A stretch of 64,000 nucleotides of DNA, from positions 310,001 to 374,000 of the forward strand of contig NZ_JXYE01000003.1 of assembly GCF_000967725.1 (NCBI RefSeq), in the 5' to 3' direction. The position numbers and the translations under genes were made by a program. This document shows, one piece after another, positions 51,703 to 59,759 of this stretch. The DNA is from Loktanella sp. S4079 (GTDB taxonomy: Bacteria > Pseudomonadota > Alphaproteobacteria > Rhodobacterales > Rhodobacteraceae). Within the stretch, counting starts at the first letter, position 1; every line of letters starts with the position of its first letter. Under the pieces are notes generated by a model. The model saw nothing but the letters and a program-made list of their open reading frames with translations. It did no database searches and was not told where the DNA came from.

Positions 51703-52728
51703 TCAGCGGCGACGCAGAGTATCACCAAGCGCCAGCTTCGGGCTGAGCGTGATCAACTTGTTTTCAGTCTGGTCTGCACCACTGTGAAAATCTGCGATGA
51801 TCTGGGCAGCCTTGGTGCCAATTTCACGGCGGCAAGCATCCATTGTTGCCAGTTGAATCGGCAAACCATCCAGCAACTCAACACCGTTAAACGCCGCCAA
51901 ACCGATCTGCCCGGGCACGTCGATACCTTTTTCCAGCAGATACAAAAGGCCACCGGCCCCAATCATATCGTTTGAAAAATAGAGAAAATCCAAATCTGGC
52001 GTGCGCTCGATCATCTTGGCGGTCATTTCGCGCCCCTTGGCAAGAGCAGACCCCCCCGAGTAGAATTCCTGATCAGCGATTTCGATACCCGACTGCGCAA
52101 GCGTTCTGGTGAACCCTTCAAACCTTTTGCGCGCGCGGTGATCCAACGGCATCTTGGTTCCCATGAAACCAATACGGCGATATCCCGCCGCAATGATCTC
52201 TTCCGCCATGACCCGCCCTGCACGACGATGCGAGATACCAACGCAGGCATCAACCGGATCCCCATCGACGTCCATGATCTCAACAACCGGGATTCCCGAT
52301 TGTTGCAACATGGCGCGCGATGCTTCGGAATGCTCAAGCCCCGCGATGATCACACCCGACGGACGCCATGACAGCATCTCGAACAGAACCTTTTCTTCCT
52401 TCTCAGGCAAATAGTCCGTCACCCCAACAACAGGCTGAAGCGCGGTATCCTCAAGAACCTCAGAAATACCGGACAAAACCTCTGGAAACACCATATTTCC
52501 AAGGGATGGGATGATCACCGCCACAAGGTTCACCCGCTGAGAAGCAAGCGCACCTGCGATCTTGTTGGGTACGTAGCCAAGCCGTTTGGCGGCATCTTGA
52601 ACTTTTTCGCGGGTCGCCGCGCTCACATCACCCTTGTTGCGCAACACGCGGCTCACGGTCATCTCGCTCACACCCGAGGCCTCGGATACGTCGCGCAATG
52701 TCAATGGTCGTTTTGTTCGGCTGGTCAC
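51703..52728 (-). CDS. LacI family transcriptional regulator
   Basis: A 341-residue regulator. The helix-turn-helix is T-L-R-D-V-S-E-A-S-G-V-S-E-M-T-V-S-R-V-L-R (about residues 10-30), followed by the hinge R-L-G-Y-V-P-N-K-I-A-G-A-L-A (about 50-63) and a sugar-binding-protein-like effector domain. Overall it is similar to gluconate-type (GntR of the LacI family) regulators. No sugar transporter or catabolic gene is adjacent, so it is an orphan regulator in this window. A short dyad at 52751-52764 just upstream could be its own operator. Confidence 0.9.
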   Translation of the reverse strand: MTSRTKRPLTLRDVSEASGVSEMTVSRVLRNKGDVSAATREKVQDAAKRLGYVPNKIAGALASQRVNLVAVIIPSLGNMVFPEVLSGISEVLEDTALQPVVGVTDYLPEKEEKVLFEMLSWRPSGVIIAGLEHSEASRAMLQQSGIPVVEIMDVDGDPVDACVGISHRRAGRVMAEEIIAAGYRRIGFMGTKMPLDHRARKRFEGFTRTLAQSGIEIADQEFYSGGSALAKGREMTAKMIERTPDLDFLYFSNDMIGAGGLLYLLEKGIDVPGQIGLAAFNGVELLDGLPIQLATMDACRREIGTKAAQIIADFHSGADQTENKLITLSPKLALGDTLRRR

Positions 52729-52750
52729 GAATAGATCCTGTCTTTGCGTC

Positions 52751-52764
52751 CGTTATTGTTAACG
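52751..52764 (-). promoter_or_regulatory. Candidate LacI-family operator
   Basis: CGTTATTGTTAACG, 5-bp arms CGTTA/TAACG on a TTGT centre, 22 bp ahead of the regulator start. LacI-family regulators commonly bind dyads with a central CG; this centre lacks it, so the call is tentative. Confidence 0.3.
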
Positions 52765-52817
52765 ACCCTTTGGCCCGTTGACCAGAAGAACAAAGGCAGG
52801 CATTGATCAAACCCGCT

Positions 52818-52894
52818 GGCCCCGTGGCTCAACTGGATAGAGCAGCCCCCTCCTAAGGGGCAGGTTGCAGGTTCGAATCCTGCCGGGGTCACCA
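52818..52894 (+). tRNA. tRNA-Arg (anticodon CCT)
   Basis: A 77-base cloverleaf with the CCA end encoded (52892-52894). The acceptor stem GGCCCCG pairs with CGGGGTC (one G-U). The D arm holds TGGCTCAACTGGATAGAGCA. The anticodon arm GCCCC-CTCCTAA-GGGGC gives anticodon CCT, which reads AGG. The T arm holds GTTCGAATC. No integrase gene is nearby. Confidence 0.97.
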
Positions 52895-52905
52895 TTTGTC
52901 GCGCC

Positions 52906-53772
52906 TTATCGCGTTGTAATTTCGATTTGGAACTGGGTTCGTGCGCCGGGGGGCGGTGCTGGGAATGGGCTGGCGCGGTTGACCAATTGGATTGCCATTT
53001 GGTCAATCTCACTACTGCCAGAGCTGCGCGCGATCCTTGCTGAGGCCAAGCCGCCGTTCGCGCTGATTTGAAATGCGACCAGTGCAGCGCCTTGGTCACG
53101 CGTGCGTGGGCGGCGTGCGCGAGACAGACGACGCATGACCTGTCCCGGGTAGTTCGTAACAGCAGCGTTGCTTGCGGGTGCTGCATCGCCCGACGATGCC
53201 CGTGATCCCGATTGAACTTGGGTTGAAGCTGTCTGCCGATTGTTCGAACCTGCTGTTGCTTGTCGGTTCGCGTTCCCGCGTTCCTGTACCGGTGTCGTTT
53301 GCCGCGCTAGATTACGTGGTCGCGCGGTGGGGCGAATTGATGAGGTTGGCGCGTTGTCTACGACCTCTGCCTCAACAGGTTCAGTTGGCGTGACCGGCGC
53401 CGGCGCTGGGGCAACAGGTGCGGCAGGTTGAACCACGGGGGCTGCGGCGACAGGCGGGGGTGCCTCAGGTGTTTCCACCACCTGTGCAGGTTCGGCCTGA
53501 ACGGCGACAACAGGGTTCACGCCCACAGCCGTCACAGGCATCGCGGTGGCTGGTGTCGGCGGTGCCACAGGTGCTGGCGCGGCGGATGTTGGTGTCATCA
53601 CCCCAACCGCCATATCAGCAAAGGAAGACCCCATTTTTGCCTCGACCTGTGCCCCAGCCGCCGCAATCATCACTGGTGGCGGGGGCGTTGCAGGCCGCCA
53701 AAACACAGCCACGTGCAACATCACGGCAAGGACGACGGCACAGAGCTTTGCGATATAAGATTCTGCAATCAT
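52906..53772 (-). CDS. tonB: Energy transducer TonB
   Basis: A 288-residue protein: one N-terminal membrane helix (about 8-25) followed by a long proline/alanine-rich periplasmic spacer (about 50-130) and a C-terminal domain from about 205 with Y-P-G-Q-V-M-R-R-L and L-V-A-F-Q-I, the TonB/TolA fold. It transfers proton-motive energy to outer-membrane receptors. It is the last gene of the minus-strand heme receptor operon and overlaps exbD by 4 bp. The spacer's compositional bias also creates long open frames on the opposite strand, which are not genes. Confidence 0.93.
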   Translation of the reverse strand: MIAESYIAKLCAVVLAVMLHVAVFWRPATPPPPVMIAAAGAQVEAKMGSSFADMAVGVMTPTSAAPAPVAPPTPATAMPVTAVGVNPVVAVQAEPAQVVETPEAPPPVAAAPVVQPAAPVAPAPAPVTPTEPVEAEVVDNAPTSSIRPTARPRNLARQTTPVQERGNANRQATAGSNNRQTASTQVQSGSRASSGDAAPASNAAVTNYPGQVMRRLSRARRPRTRDQGAALVAFQISANGGLASARIARSSGSSEIDQMAIQLVNRASPFPAPPPGARTQFQIEITTR

Positions 53773-54146
53773 TGGATCGATCGCTCCGTCGCAATCAACA
53801 CAGATTCAGCACCGGCCTCTCGCAAGGCAGCACCGATCTGCAACAACGTTTTTGCGGGCAAGGCCTGATCGGGAATAACCCGCACGACATCTGTGGTGTG
53901 GGTGGCATAATATTCTTCGGCTGACGCAATTGGGTTCCCGTCAGCTTGCAGACTGCCATCGGCGTTGATCACCAGCCCCTCAGGCGGGGCCGTACTATCA
54001 AGTTCACGCGTGTTCACCAGCGTAAGATCTGGGTCTAACGGCGGCGCAAGGGTCCCTGCGATCAAAAAGAAGATAAGCATCAAAAAGACCACGTTGATCA
54101 ATGCAATCGTCGGTTCGCCTTTGGATTTTCTGCGTTTGGGCTTCAT
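53769..54146 (-). CDS. exbD: Biopolymer transporter ExbD, second copy
   Basis: A 125-residue protein with one membrane helix (about 15-32, A-L-I-N-V-V-F-L-M-L-I-F-F-L). The position of the conserved membrane aspartate of ExbD/TolR (seen as L-I-D-V-I-F in the gene upstream) is asparagine here (L-I-N-V-V-F). That residue carries the proton path in ExbD, so this copy is probably not proton-conducting by itself. The C-terminal periplasmic domain is of ExbD type. It overlaps its neighbours by 4 bp on both sides and would form a heterodimer with the first copy. Confidence 0.88.
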   Translation of the reverse strand: MKPKRRKSKGEPTIALINVVFLMLIFFLIAGTLAPPLDPDLTLVNTRELDSTAPPEGLVINADGSLQADGNPIASAEEYYATHTTDVVRVIPDQALPAKTLLQIGAALREAGAESVLIATERSIQ

Positions 54147-54517
54147 GTGGGCACCAATACATTCAAGGTCAGATGCGGTATCGATTTCACCACCGCAAGC
54201 ACATCAGTCAGGCGCTGTGCGGTCACCTCGGGGCCAAGCCCGACAATGGCGGACACTGGGGCATCAGCCGCACCCGCCAGTTCAGCGGTCAATCCTTCGA
54301 GCGCCACAGACTTGCCGTTCAGGGTGATGTCATCTTGGGTTACGCGCAAAAACATTGGGGTTGCCTGCGAACCGACCTCTCCTGCCGTCCCCACAGGTAG
54401 TGGAACCTCTGAGAACTTTGAAAAAGTCGACGTCAGCATAAAGAAGAGCAACAGCAAAAAGATGACATCAATCAAGGATGTCATCGAAAGCCGATTTTTG
54501 CGCCGTTTACGCTGCAT
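54143..54517 (-). CDS. exbD: Biopolymer transporter ExbD, first copy
   Basis: A 124-residue protein with one membrane helix (about 11-30) carrying the canonical aspartate in S-L-I-D-V-I-F-L-L-L-L-F-F, which is required for proton flow in the ExbB-ExbD motor. The periplasmic part is short and includes V-P-L-P near residue 38. It overlaps the ExbB gene by 11 bp upstream and the second exbD copy by 4 bp downstream. Together with ExbB and TonB it powers the heme receptor. Confidence 0.93.
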   Translation of the reverse strand: MQRKRRKNRLSMTSLIDVIFLLLLFFMLTSTFSKFSEVPLPVGTAGEVGSQATPMFLRVTQDDITLNGKSVALEGLTAELAGAADAPVSAIVGLGPEVTAQRLTDVLAVVKSIPHLTLNVLVPT

Positions 54518-55169
54518 TGGATTTTGGCTGCGTTTCGCTCCAGCTTTCGCTTGGGGCGACGACGGCTTGGATCAATTGCCCTGCAAAGACACGCTCGGAA
54601 TCCATGCGTTGCTCAAACCAAGACAAAACGAGAGAGGTCGGCATCGCAACAGCCAAACCTACAGCCGTAGTCATCAACGCAACCCAGATACCACCCGCCA
54701 AGATCGAAGGATCGACCTGATTGCCCGCATCTTGCAAAGATTGGAACGCCGAGATCATTCCCAGAACCGTGCCGAACAAACCCAACAAAGGCGCAAGCTG
54801 CGCGATGTTGTCCAGCAAACGGAATCCACGTTCCAGTTTCAGAAATCGCGCCTCGGCTTCCGCCTCAAGGCGGGCAGATAGGTCGGCAGGTGCTGTGTCG
54901 CGCACAAAATATCCGGTTCGCACGACAGGCGCGAGATAGCTCTTGCTGCGGGACAGCGCCTCGATCGCCGCGTCCGGTTTATGCTGATCCCAAAGCTGCA
55001 CGGACTGTCGCAAAACAACATGGCGTCCAACACCTGCTCGATAGAACTGCCACAGCTTATACAGCGCAACTGTGGCCGCCAGAACGGAACACGCCAACAA
55101 GATAGCAACAACGGGCCCGCCTGTTTCGACAATCCCCCGCAGCGGAGAAATGAGCGTCTCGATATCCAT
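54507..55169 (-). CDS. exbB: MotA/TolQ/ExbB proton channel family protein (ExbB)
   Basis: A 220-residue membrane protein with three helices: about 15-38, then about 115-140 (L-A-P-L-L-G-L-F-G-T-V-L-G-M), and about 155-178 with G-G-I-W-V-A-L-M-T-T-A-V-G-L-A-V-A-M-P, the ExbB/TolQ signature. A cytosolic loop lies between helices 1 and 2. It forms the pentameric channel around ExbD. It overlaps the exported-protein gene by one base at its start and exbD by 11 bp at its end. Assignment to ExbB rather than TolQ rests on the heme operon context. Confidence 0.93.
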   Translation of the reverse strand: MDIETLISPLRGIVETGGPVVAILLACSVLAATVALYKLWQFYRAGVGRHVVLRQSVQLWDQHKPDAAIEALSRSKSYLAPVVRTGYFVRDTAPADLSARLEAEAEARFLKLERGFRLLDNIAQLAPLLGLFGTVLGMISAFQSLQDAGNQVDPSILAGGIWVALMTTAVGLAVAMPTSLVLSWFEQRMDSERVFAGQLIQAVVAPSESWSETQPKSNAA

Positions 55170-55597
55170 TAGCCTAATAATCCAATCTCTGTACGGCTGG
55201 ATAGCTCCAGCGTGGTGGCGCAGACATCTGCCCCGAGCCCTTCGGCCTCGCAGGTGCTCGCGCCGTTAATCAAAATGCTACTCAACCCCGAACAGGCCAT
55301 GCCGGCAAATTCAAACTGACGGACGCGCGCCCGGCCAGCAGGCAGCGCACCAAAATCAAGCAGTGTCAATTGCTGAACCCCGCCCTCAGCGTTGAACAAA
55401 ACAGCCTCATATGCCGCCCGATCAATATCCGCCGCATGATCGTTCTGAATTAAAAACGACAACCGACACGCTGTGTCGGTGGTTTGTGCAGTGTTCAGTT
55501 CAACGCTGATTTTTTGTTCATTCGCCACTTCTTCTGCCGCGGCGGGTGCCGCGACAGAAAGGACGATGGCAATGTGCCAAAGTGTGCTGATACGCAT
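55169..55597 (-). CDS. Exported hypothetical protein in the heme/TonB operon
   Basis: A 142-residue protein with a signal peptide (about 1-21, A-A-A|E-E). The mature part is beta-rich and holds four cysteines (T-A-C-R-L, M-A-C-S-G, T-C-E-A, V-C-A-T) able to form two disulfides. It lies 2 bp after the receptor gene and overlaps exbB by one base, so it is firmly part of the operon. I recognise no family with known function; position suggests a periplasmic or outer-surface accessory to heme uptake. Confidence 0.78.
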   Translation of the reverse strand: MRISTLWHIAIVLSVAAPAAAEEVANEQKISVELNTAQTTDTACRLSFLIQNDHAADIDRAAYEAVLFNAEGGVQQLTLLDFGALPAGRARVRQFEFAGMACSGLSSILINGASTCEAEGLGADVCATTLELSSRTEIGLLG

Positions 55598-55599
55598 GA

Positions 55600-57618
55600 T
55601 CAGAAAGTCCTTGCTAGGGTGAGTTTAATGTCCCGACCGGGAGCTGGGTTTGATGACAGTCGTGATTGATATGCGACGTCGAAAGCGTTCTCGATCCCGA
55701 CCCGAACCTCAGTACCGTTCAAGATGCCGTTCTGTGGCGTGTAGGTCGCACGAAGGTTGTTTATGACGTAGCTGTCGGTTTCATCCAGTTTAGCGGAGGC
55801 GATCGTTTCGAAACTCAGGTCCAGAACTTCGTCGAACTTCTTACCTACTGTCAAATTGATCCCATCTGCGGGGGTTCCACGCCAGATCGTCTCTGGGCTT
55901 GCACCAAACGGTTCACCTTCAACGATATTTGCATTGGCATCGACATAGAATCCGTTGCTCATTGAATAGGACGCCTCGATTTCGAGCCCTTTCGTTTCAA
56001 CGCGCTCGATGCCAGAGTATGAAGTCACATCCCAAAGCGTCGTCTGATAAGCTGTCGCCTTGAATGCCAAACTATCTCCATCGGAAATGACATCCATGCT
56101 GTCAAATGATGCACCAAGTTCAAAGGTTTCTGATTTTTCGCTTTGATAAATGTAAATTGGATAATCTGAGGTGTTGCCTCTTGGATTCTCCAAGTCATCA
56201 ATGATTGGCAGGTTTTCAGTATATGCAGCGCTACCGAAAACACCCCAACCATTGTCGAATGCGTAGCGTGCAGACAGCCCGCCCATTACAGCCTCGTTAT
56301 CGTATGGACCGGTGTCCCAATCAGGGTATGTTGCGAGTTGTTGATCAAGAAACGCCTGATCCGCAACGATATGAGAGGTCTCAGCACGCAATGCTGGGGT
56401 AATCGTCAGATTGTCACCGATATTGATGTCATCAACAACGAAAAGCGCCACCACGTCTTCGGTTCCACCTGGTGCGGAAGATGCTGTACGACGTTCAGTC
56501 TTAATCAACTCCAGGCCGGCTTGCAGGTTATGCTCAACTGCACCCGAACCAAAAATGCTCGTGTTTGAAACCTTCAGTTTGGTTTCTTCATACCGATGGT
56601 CTGCGTTGAGCAAGTCAATGACAAATGGAGCACCAGACACATATTCGCTTTGGATGTCTTGATCGGAATACGTCAATAGAACTTCGAGGTCGACTAGCGC
56701 GTTGTCTAGCGGATTGTATTCGTACGTTAGCGCTGACGCCTCGGTGTAAATTTCTCTATTGGCGTAGCCAAATGACGGGTTACCAGAGAACGTATCGTAA
56801 GGAACGTTAAGGGCTTCAGCGGTGGTCTCGCTGTATGATAGCGTAACGGCATGTTCATTTGATTCACCAAATGAGAAACGCCCCTTAAACAGACCCGACG
56901 GTTCTTCAGTGGACCCGGCCTCTGGCATAATTTCCGCACCATCGCCATCCGTCTGTGTACCTAGCTTACGGAGCGTATAGTTACCCAAGAATTCGACGTT
57001 CTCGGTCGGTTGCCACGCCAGAATTGTTGAACTCACCAAACCATCGCCGTTCGACGAGTATTGTAACGTCTGACGCGCGCCGAAGCCAACTTCGCCACCG
57101 GTAAAGTCCGAGGCGTCTTTGGTATCAAGCAACACCGCACCGCCAACGATACCGGACCCCAGCGCAAAGGTTCCCACCGTGCCACGGATGACGCTTACTG
57201 ATTTGTATAGTTCTGGGTCAGTAAACAGCTGCGTACCGATACGATACAATTCCTGCGATCCGACAGACGCACCATCAACCATGATTGCGACCTTTTGGTC
57301 TGTCCCGAACGTCGCATTAGCACCATAGCCCCGAATATTGATACCCGATCCCTGCGCGCGCGATCCGTTAATGAGCGAAACCCCGGGAACTGAATCTACC
57401 AACTGCGCAATCGTACCCGCTTGACGGTCATTGATTTCCTCTTGATCAACCACAGTGACAGGCACTGCTGTATCTGTTTGCACTTCACGTTTGCTTTCGC
57501 CCAGTTGAATCGTGCCTAGAAATGCATCGTCTTGCGCCACAGCAGCCTGCCCGACCAGCATTCCGAACACGAGGCTGGTGGTGCTTAACAACGTTGATTT
57601 TACTTGTACTTTTGCCAT
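55600..57618 (-). CDS. TonB-dependent heme/hemoglobin-type receptor
   Basis: About 672 residues from the ATG at 57618 (AAGGGA upstream; the longer frame to 57675 is rejected). A signal peptide ends near A-V-A-Q|D-D. The plug domain has P-V-T-V-V-D-Q-E-E-I-N-D-R-Q-A (TonB-box-like region and plug start), N-I-R-G-Y-G-A-N (about 94), and R-G-T-V-G-T-F-A-L-G-S-G. The barrel ends L-T-L-A-R-T-F with a terminal phenylalanine. Parts are AT-richer than the hmu genes. Heme specificity is inferred from the divergent hmuSTUV genes; a typical heme receptor FRAP/NPDL segment is not clearly seen. Confidence 0.88.
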   Translation of the reverse strand: MAKVQVKSTLLSTTSLVFGMLVGQAAVAQDDAFLGTIQLGESKREVQTDTAVPVTVVDQEEINDRQAGTIAQLVDSVPGVSLINGSRAQGSGINIRGYGANATFGTDQKVAIMVDGASVGSQELYRIGTQLFTDPELYKSVSVIRGTVGTFALGSGIVGGAVLLDTKDASDFTGGEVGFGARQTLQYSSNGDGLVSSTILAWQPTENVEFLGNYTLRKLGTQTDGDGAEIMPEAGSTEEPSGLFKGRFSFGESNEHAVTLSYSETTAEALNVPYDTFSGNPSFGYANREIYTEASALTYEYNPLDNALVDLEVLLTYSDQDIQSEYVSGAPFVIDLLNADHRYEETKLKVSNTSIFGSGAVEHNLQAGLELIKTERRTASSAPGGTEDVVALFVVDDINIGDNLTITPALRAETSHIVADQAFLDQQLATYPDWDTGPYDNEAVMGGLSARYAFDNGWGVFGSAAYTENLPIIDDLENPRGNTSDYPIYIYQSEKSETFELGASFDSMDVISDGDSLAFKATAYQTTLWDVTSYSGIERVETKGLEIEASYSMSNGFYVDANANIVEGEPFGASPETIWRGTPADGINLTVGKKFDEVLDLSFETIASAKLDETDSYVINNLRATYTPQNGILNGTEVRVGIENAFDVAYQSRLSSNPAPGRDIKLTLARTF

Positions 57619-57739
57619 TTCATTTCCCTTGAAGCTGACGACTGCGGAAGCTTGCTTTGTGGGCTGGCGGCGCATGTTTTTTGTCCCGAGGTGCGAATTA
57701 TATTTGCATCTCTCGGCGACTCGCTATTAAACCATACTA

Positions 57740-57753
57740 ATTCTGTCAAGAAT
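57740..57753 (-). promoter_or_regulatory. Dyad in the receptor/hmuS divergent promoter region
   Basis: ATTCT-GTCA-AGAAT in an AT-rich stretch of the 230-bp gap; on the minus strand it overlaps a TTGACA sequence (57744-57749) like a -35 element. An iron- or heme-responsive regulator would be expected here. It does not match well any consensus (Irr, RirA, Fur) I can recall. Confidence 0.35.
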
Positions 57754-57848
57754 AATTCGGGGGCATTTTCCCGTCCCCACAGCCAGGCGGATTTTGCATT
57801 CCCAGCCCAGCCATAACCCACTGAAATTGCAGCTAAGCAAGGTGACGC

Positions 57849-58904
57849 ATGGCCAATACAACCCTAATGACACCCGAAGAGATTCGGACTCAACACGCTG
57901 AAAATCCTAAGACGAGGGAACGCGACCTCGCGCATAAGTTGGGCATCAGCGAGGGCGAAATCATTGCTGCATATTGCGGACAAGGTGCCACCCGGATTGA
58001 CGCCCATCCCGACACCGTTATGGGACTCGCGCAGAAGTTGGGCGAAGTGATGGCTCTGACCCGCAACGAAAGCTGCGTAAACGAAAAAGTCGGCGTCTAC
58101 GAAAACTATCGTTCTGGGCCGCATGCGTCGATGGTTTTGGCCGATGACATCGACCTCAGAATTTTTCCTGCGCACTGGAAACACGCATTCTTGTTCGAAA
58201 AGCGGACAGACGAATCAATGCGTCGCAGCATTCAGGTTTTTGATGCCGCCGGTGACGCGGTGCACAAAATCTTTCTGCGCAATCCCGAAAGCCACGCAAT
58301 CTGGGAAGACGCCCGCGATACCATCGCAAGCGAAGATCAGAGCCAGACCATTGAAACGACGCAACGCGTACCGACAGAAGCCCCCAAGGCCGAGCCTCAA
58401 AAGCTGGACATTCTGCGCAAAGAATGGGCCCGCATGACGGATACTCACCAATTCATGCGCCTAACGAGCAAGCTCAAGATGAACCGTCTGGGCGCATATC
58501 GCATCGTTGGCGCCCCCTTTGTCCGTCCGCTCGCGATTGAGGCCGTGAACCAAGCGCTCGAGGCTGCTGCGGCACAAGACATCGAGATCATGATCTTTAC
58601 CGGCAACCGCGGCTGCATTCAGATCCACAGTGGTCCAATCAAAAACCTGCGCCCTATGGGACCTTGGCAAAACGTGATGGACCCTCGCTTCAATATGCAC
58701 CTGCGCGCGGATCACATCGCCGAAGTCTGGGCTGTTGAAAAACCAACCCAGCGCGGCCCCGCAATTTCCATCGAGGCATTCGACGCAGAAGGCGGCAACA
58801 TCTTTCAGATCTTTGGCGTCGGCAAACCAAGCAACAACCACCGCCCCGCGTGGGATGAACTGGTCAAATCACTGCCTGACCTCAAGCAAGAGGAGACCGT
58901 ATAA
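57849..58904 (+). CDS. hmuS: Hemin-degrading factor HmuS
   Basis: A 351-residue cytosolic heme-binding protein with two similar halves. First half: R-E-R-D-L-A-H-K-L-G-I-S-E-G-E-I near residue 24 and V-M-A-L-T-R-N-E-S-C-V-N-E-K-V-G-V-Y (about 67). Second half: F-M-R-L-T-S-K-L-K-M-N-R-L-G-A-Y (about 202) and I-F-T-G-N-R-G-C-I-Q-I-H-S-G (about 255). Conserved histidines lie in the halves as in HmuS/ChuS/HemS, which take heme from the transporter and release or pass on its iron. It is the first gene of hmuSTUV; its stop overlaps the hmuT start by one base. Confidence 0.95.
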   Translation: MANTTLMTPEEIRTQHAENPKTRERDLAHKLGISEGEIIAAYCGQGATRIDAHPDTVMGLAQKLGEVMALTRNESCVNEKVGVYENYRSGPHASMVLADDIDLRIFPAHWKHAFLFEKRTDESMRRSIQVFDAAGDAVHKIFLRNPESHAIWEDARDTIASEDQSQTIETTQRVPTEAPKAEPQKLDILRKEWARMTDTHQFMRLTSKLKMNRLGAYRIVGAPFVRPLAIEAVNQALEAAAAQDIEIMIFTGNRGCIQIHSGPIKNLRPMGPWQNVMDPRFNMHLRADHIAEVWAVEKPTQRGPAISIEAFDAEGGNIFQIFGVGKPSNNHRPAWDELVKSLPDLKQEETV

Positions 58905-59758
58905 TGCGTCTTCATATCAAAGCTGCCGCGATTGCGGCCCTGGCTCTCGCTGCGCCGACCATCGCAACGGCCCAAGACGAACAACGCATCGTTTCGATCG
59001 GTGGTTCGATCACTGAAATCATCTACGCCATTGGCAAAGGCGACGCGCTGATCGCGCGCGACACAACCTCAAGCTTCCCAGAGCAAGCCAACGATTTGCC
59101 TGATGTCGGCTACATGCGGGCGCTATCCCCCGAAGGTGTACTGTCGGTATCTCCGGGCTTGATCGTATCAGAAGACGGTGCAGGCCCCCCCGAAACAATT
59201 GACGTCTTGAAAGAGGCGGATATTCCGATGGTCATGATCGCGGATGAATTCTCGCACGAGGGAATTGTTGCTAAAATCCGCGCGGTTGGCGTCGCTGTTG
59301 GCGCCGAGCAAGAAGCGGACGCATTGGCAAATGATGTTGATGCAAAACTGCTGACAGCACAGGAAACCGCCGCTGCGCGCGCAGGCGACACACCCAAACG
59401 CGTGATGTTCATTCTCAGCACCCAGGGTGGTCGCATCATGGCGTCGGGTTCGAACACAGCGGCTGACAGCATTATTGCGATGTCAGGCGCCGTCAACGCG
59501 ATCACTGAATTCGAAGGCTACAAGCAACTCAGCGACGAAGCGATCAGTGTGGCCGCGCCAGATGTGATCTTGATGATGGATCGCGGTGGCGATCATGGCG
59601 CTGACAATTCAGAACTGCTGGCGATGCCCGCAATTGTCACAACCCCTGCTGCTGAAACGGGGTCAGTTGTGCGGATGAACGGCCTTTACATGCTGGGCTT
59701 TGGACCTCGCACCGCAGATGCCGTCCTCGAACTGAGCGCCGCGCTCTACGGAGAGTAA
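58904..59758 (+). CDS. hmuT: Heme ABC transporter substrate-binding protein HmuT
   Basis: A 284-residue periplasmic protein. A signal peptide ends near A-T-A-Q|D. The body is a type III binding fold: R-I-V-S-I-G-G-S-I-T-E-I-I-Y-A-I-G (about residue 27), D-V-G-Y-M-R-A-L-S-P-E-G-V-L (about 67) and later V-I-L-M-M-D-R-G-G. The tyrosine in V-G-Y-M-R matches the usual heme-coordinating site of HmuT/ShuT. It passes heme to the HmuUV transporter. AAGAGGAG precedes the start. Confidence 0.93.
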   Translation: MRLHIKAAAIAALALAAPTIATAQDEQRIVSIGGSITEIIYAIGKGDALIARDTTSSFPEQANDLPDVGYMRALSPEGVLSVSPGLIVSEDGAGPPETIDVLKEADIPMVMIADEFSHEGIVAKIRAVGVAVGAEQEADALANDVDAKLLTAQETAAARAGDTPKRVMFILSTQGGRIMASGSNTAADSIIAMSGAVNAITEFEGYKQLSDEAISVAAPDVILMMDRGGDHGADNSELLAMPAIVTTPAAETGSVVRMNGLYMLGFGPRTADAVLELSAALYGE

Positions 59759-59759
59759 A

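Noticed and set aside
52818..52894. tRNA-Arg as attachment site of an integrated element
   Set aside because: No integrase, direct repeat of the tRNA 3' end or atypical gene block follows; the next gene is the ordinary tonB operon.
53172..53924. Several long plus-strand open frames opposite tonB and exbD
   Set aside because: They mirror the proline/alanine-rich TonB linker; composition is low-complexity and no starts or domains support them.
57604..57816. Plus-strand small open frame as hemP/hmuP in the heme locus
   Set aside because: The translated peptide lacks the HemP pattern and overlaps the receptor start and promoter region.
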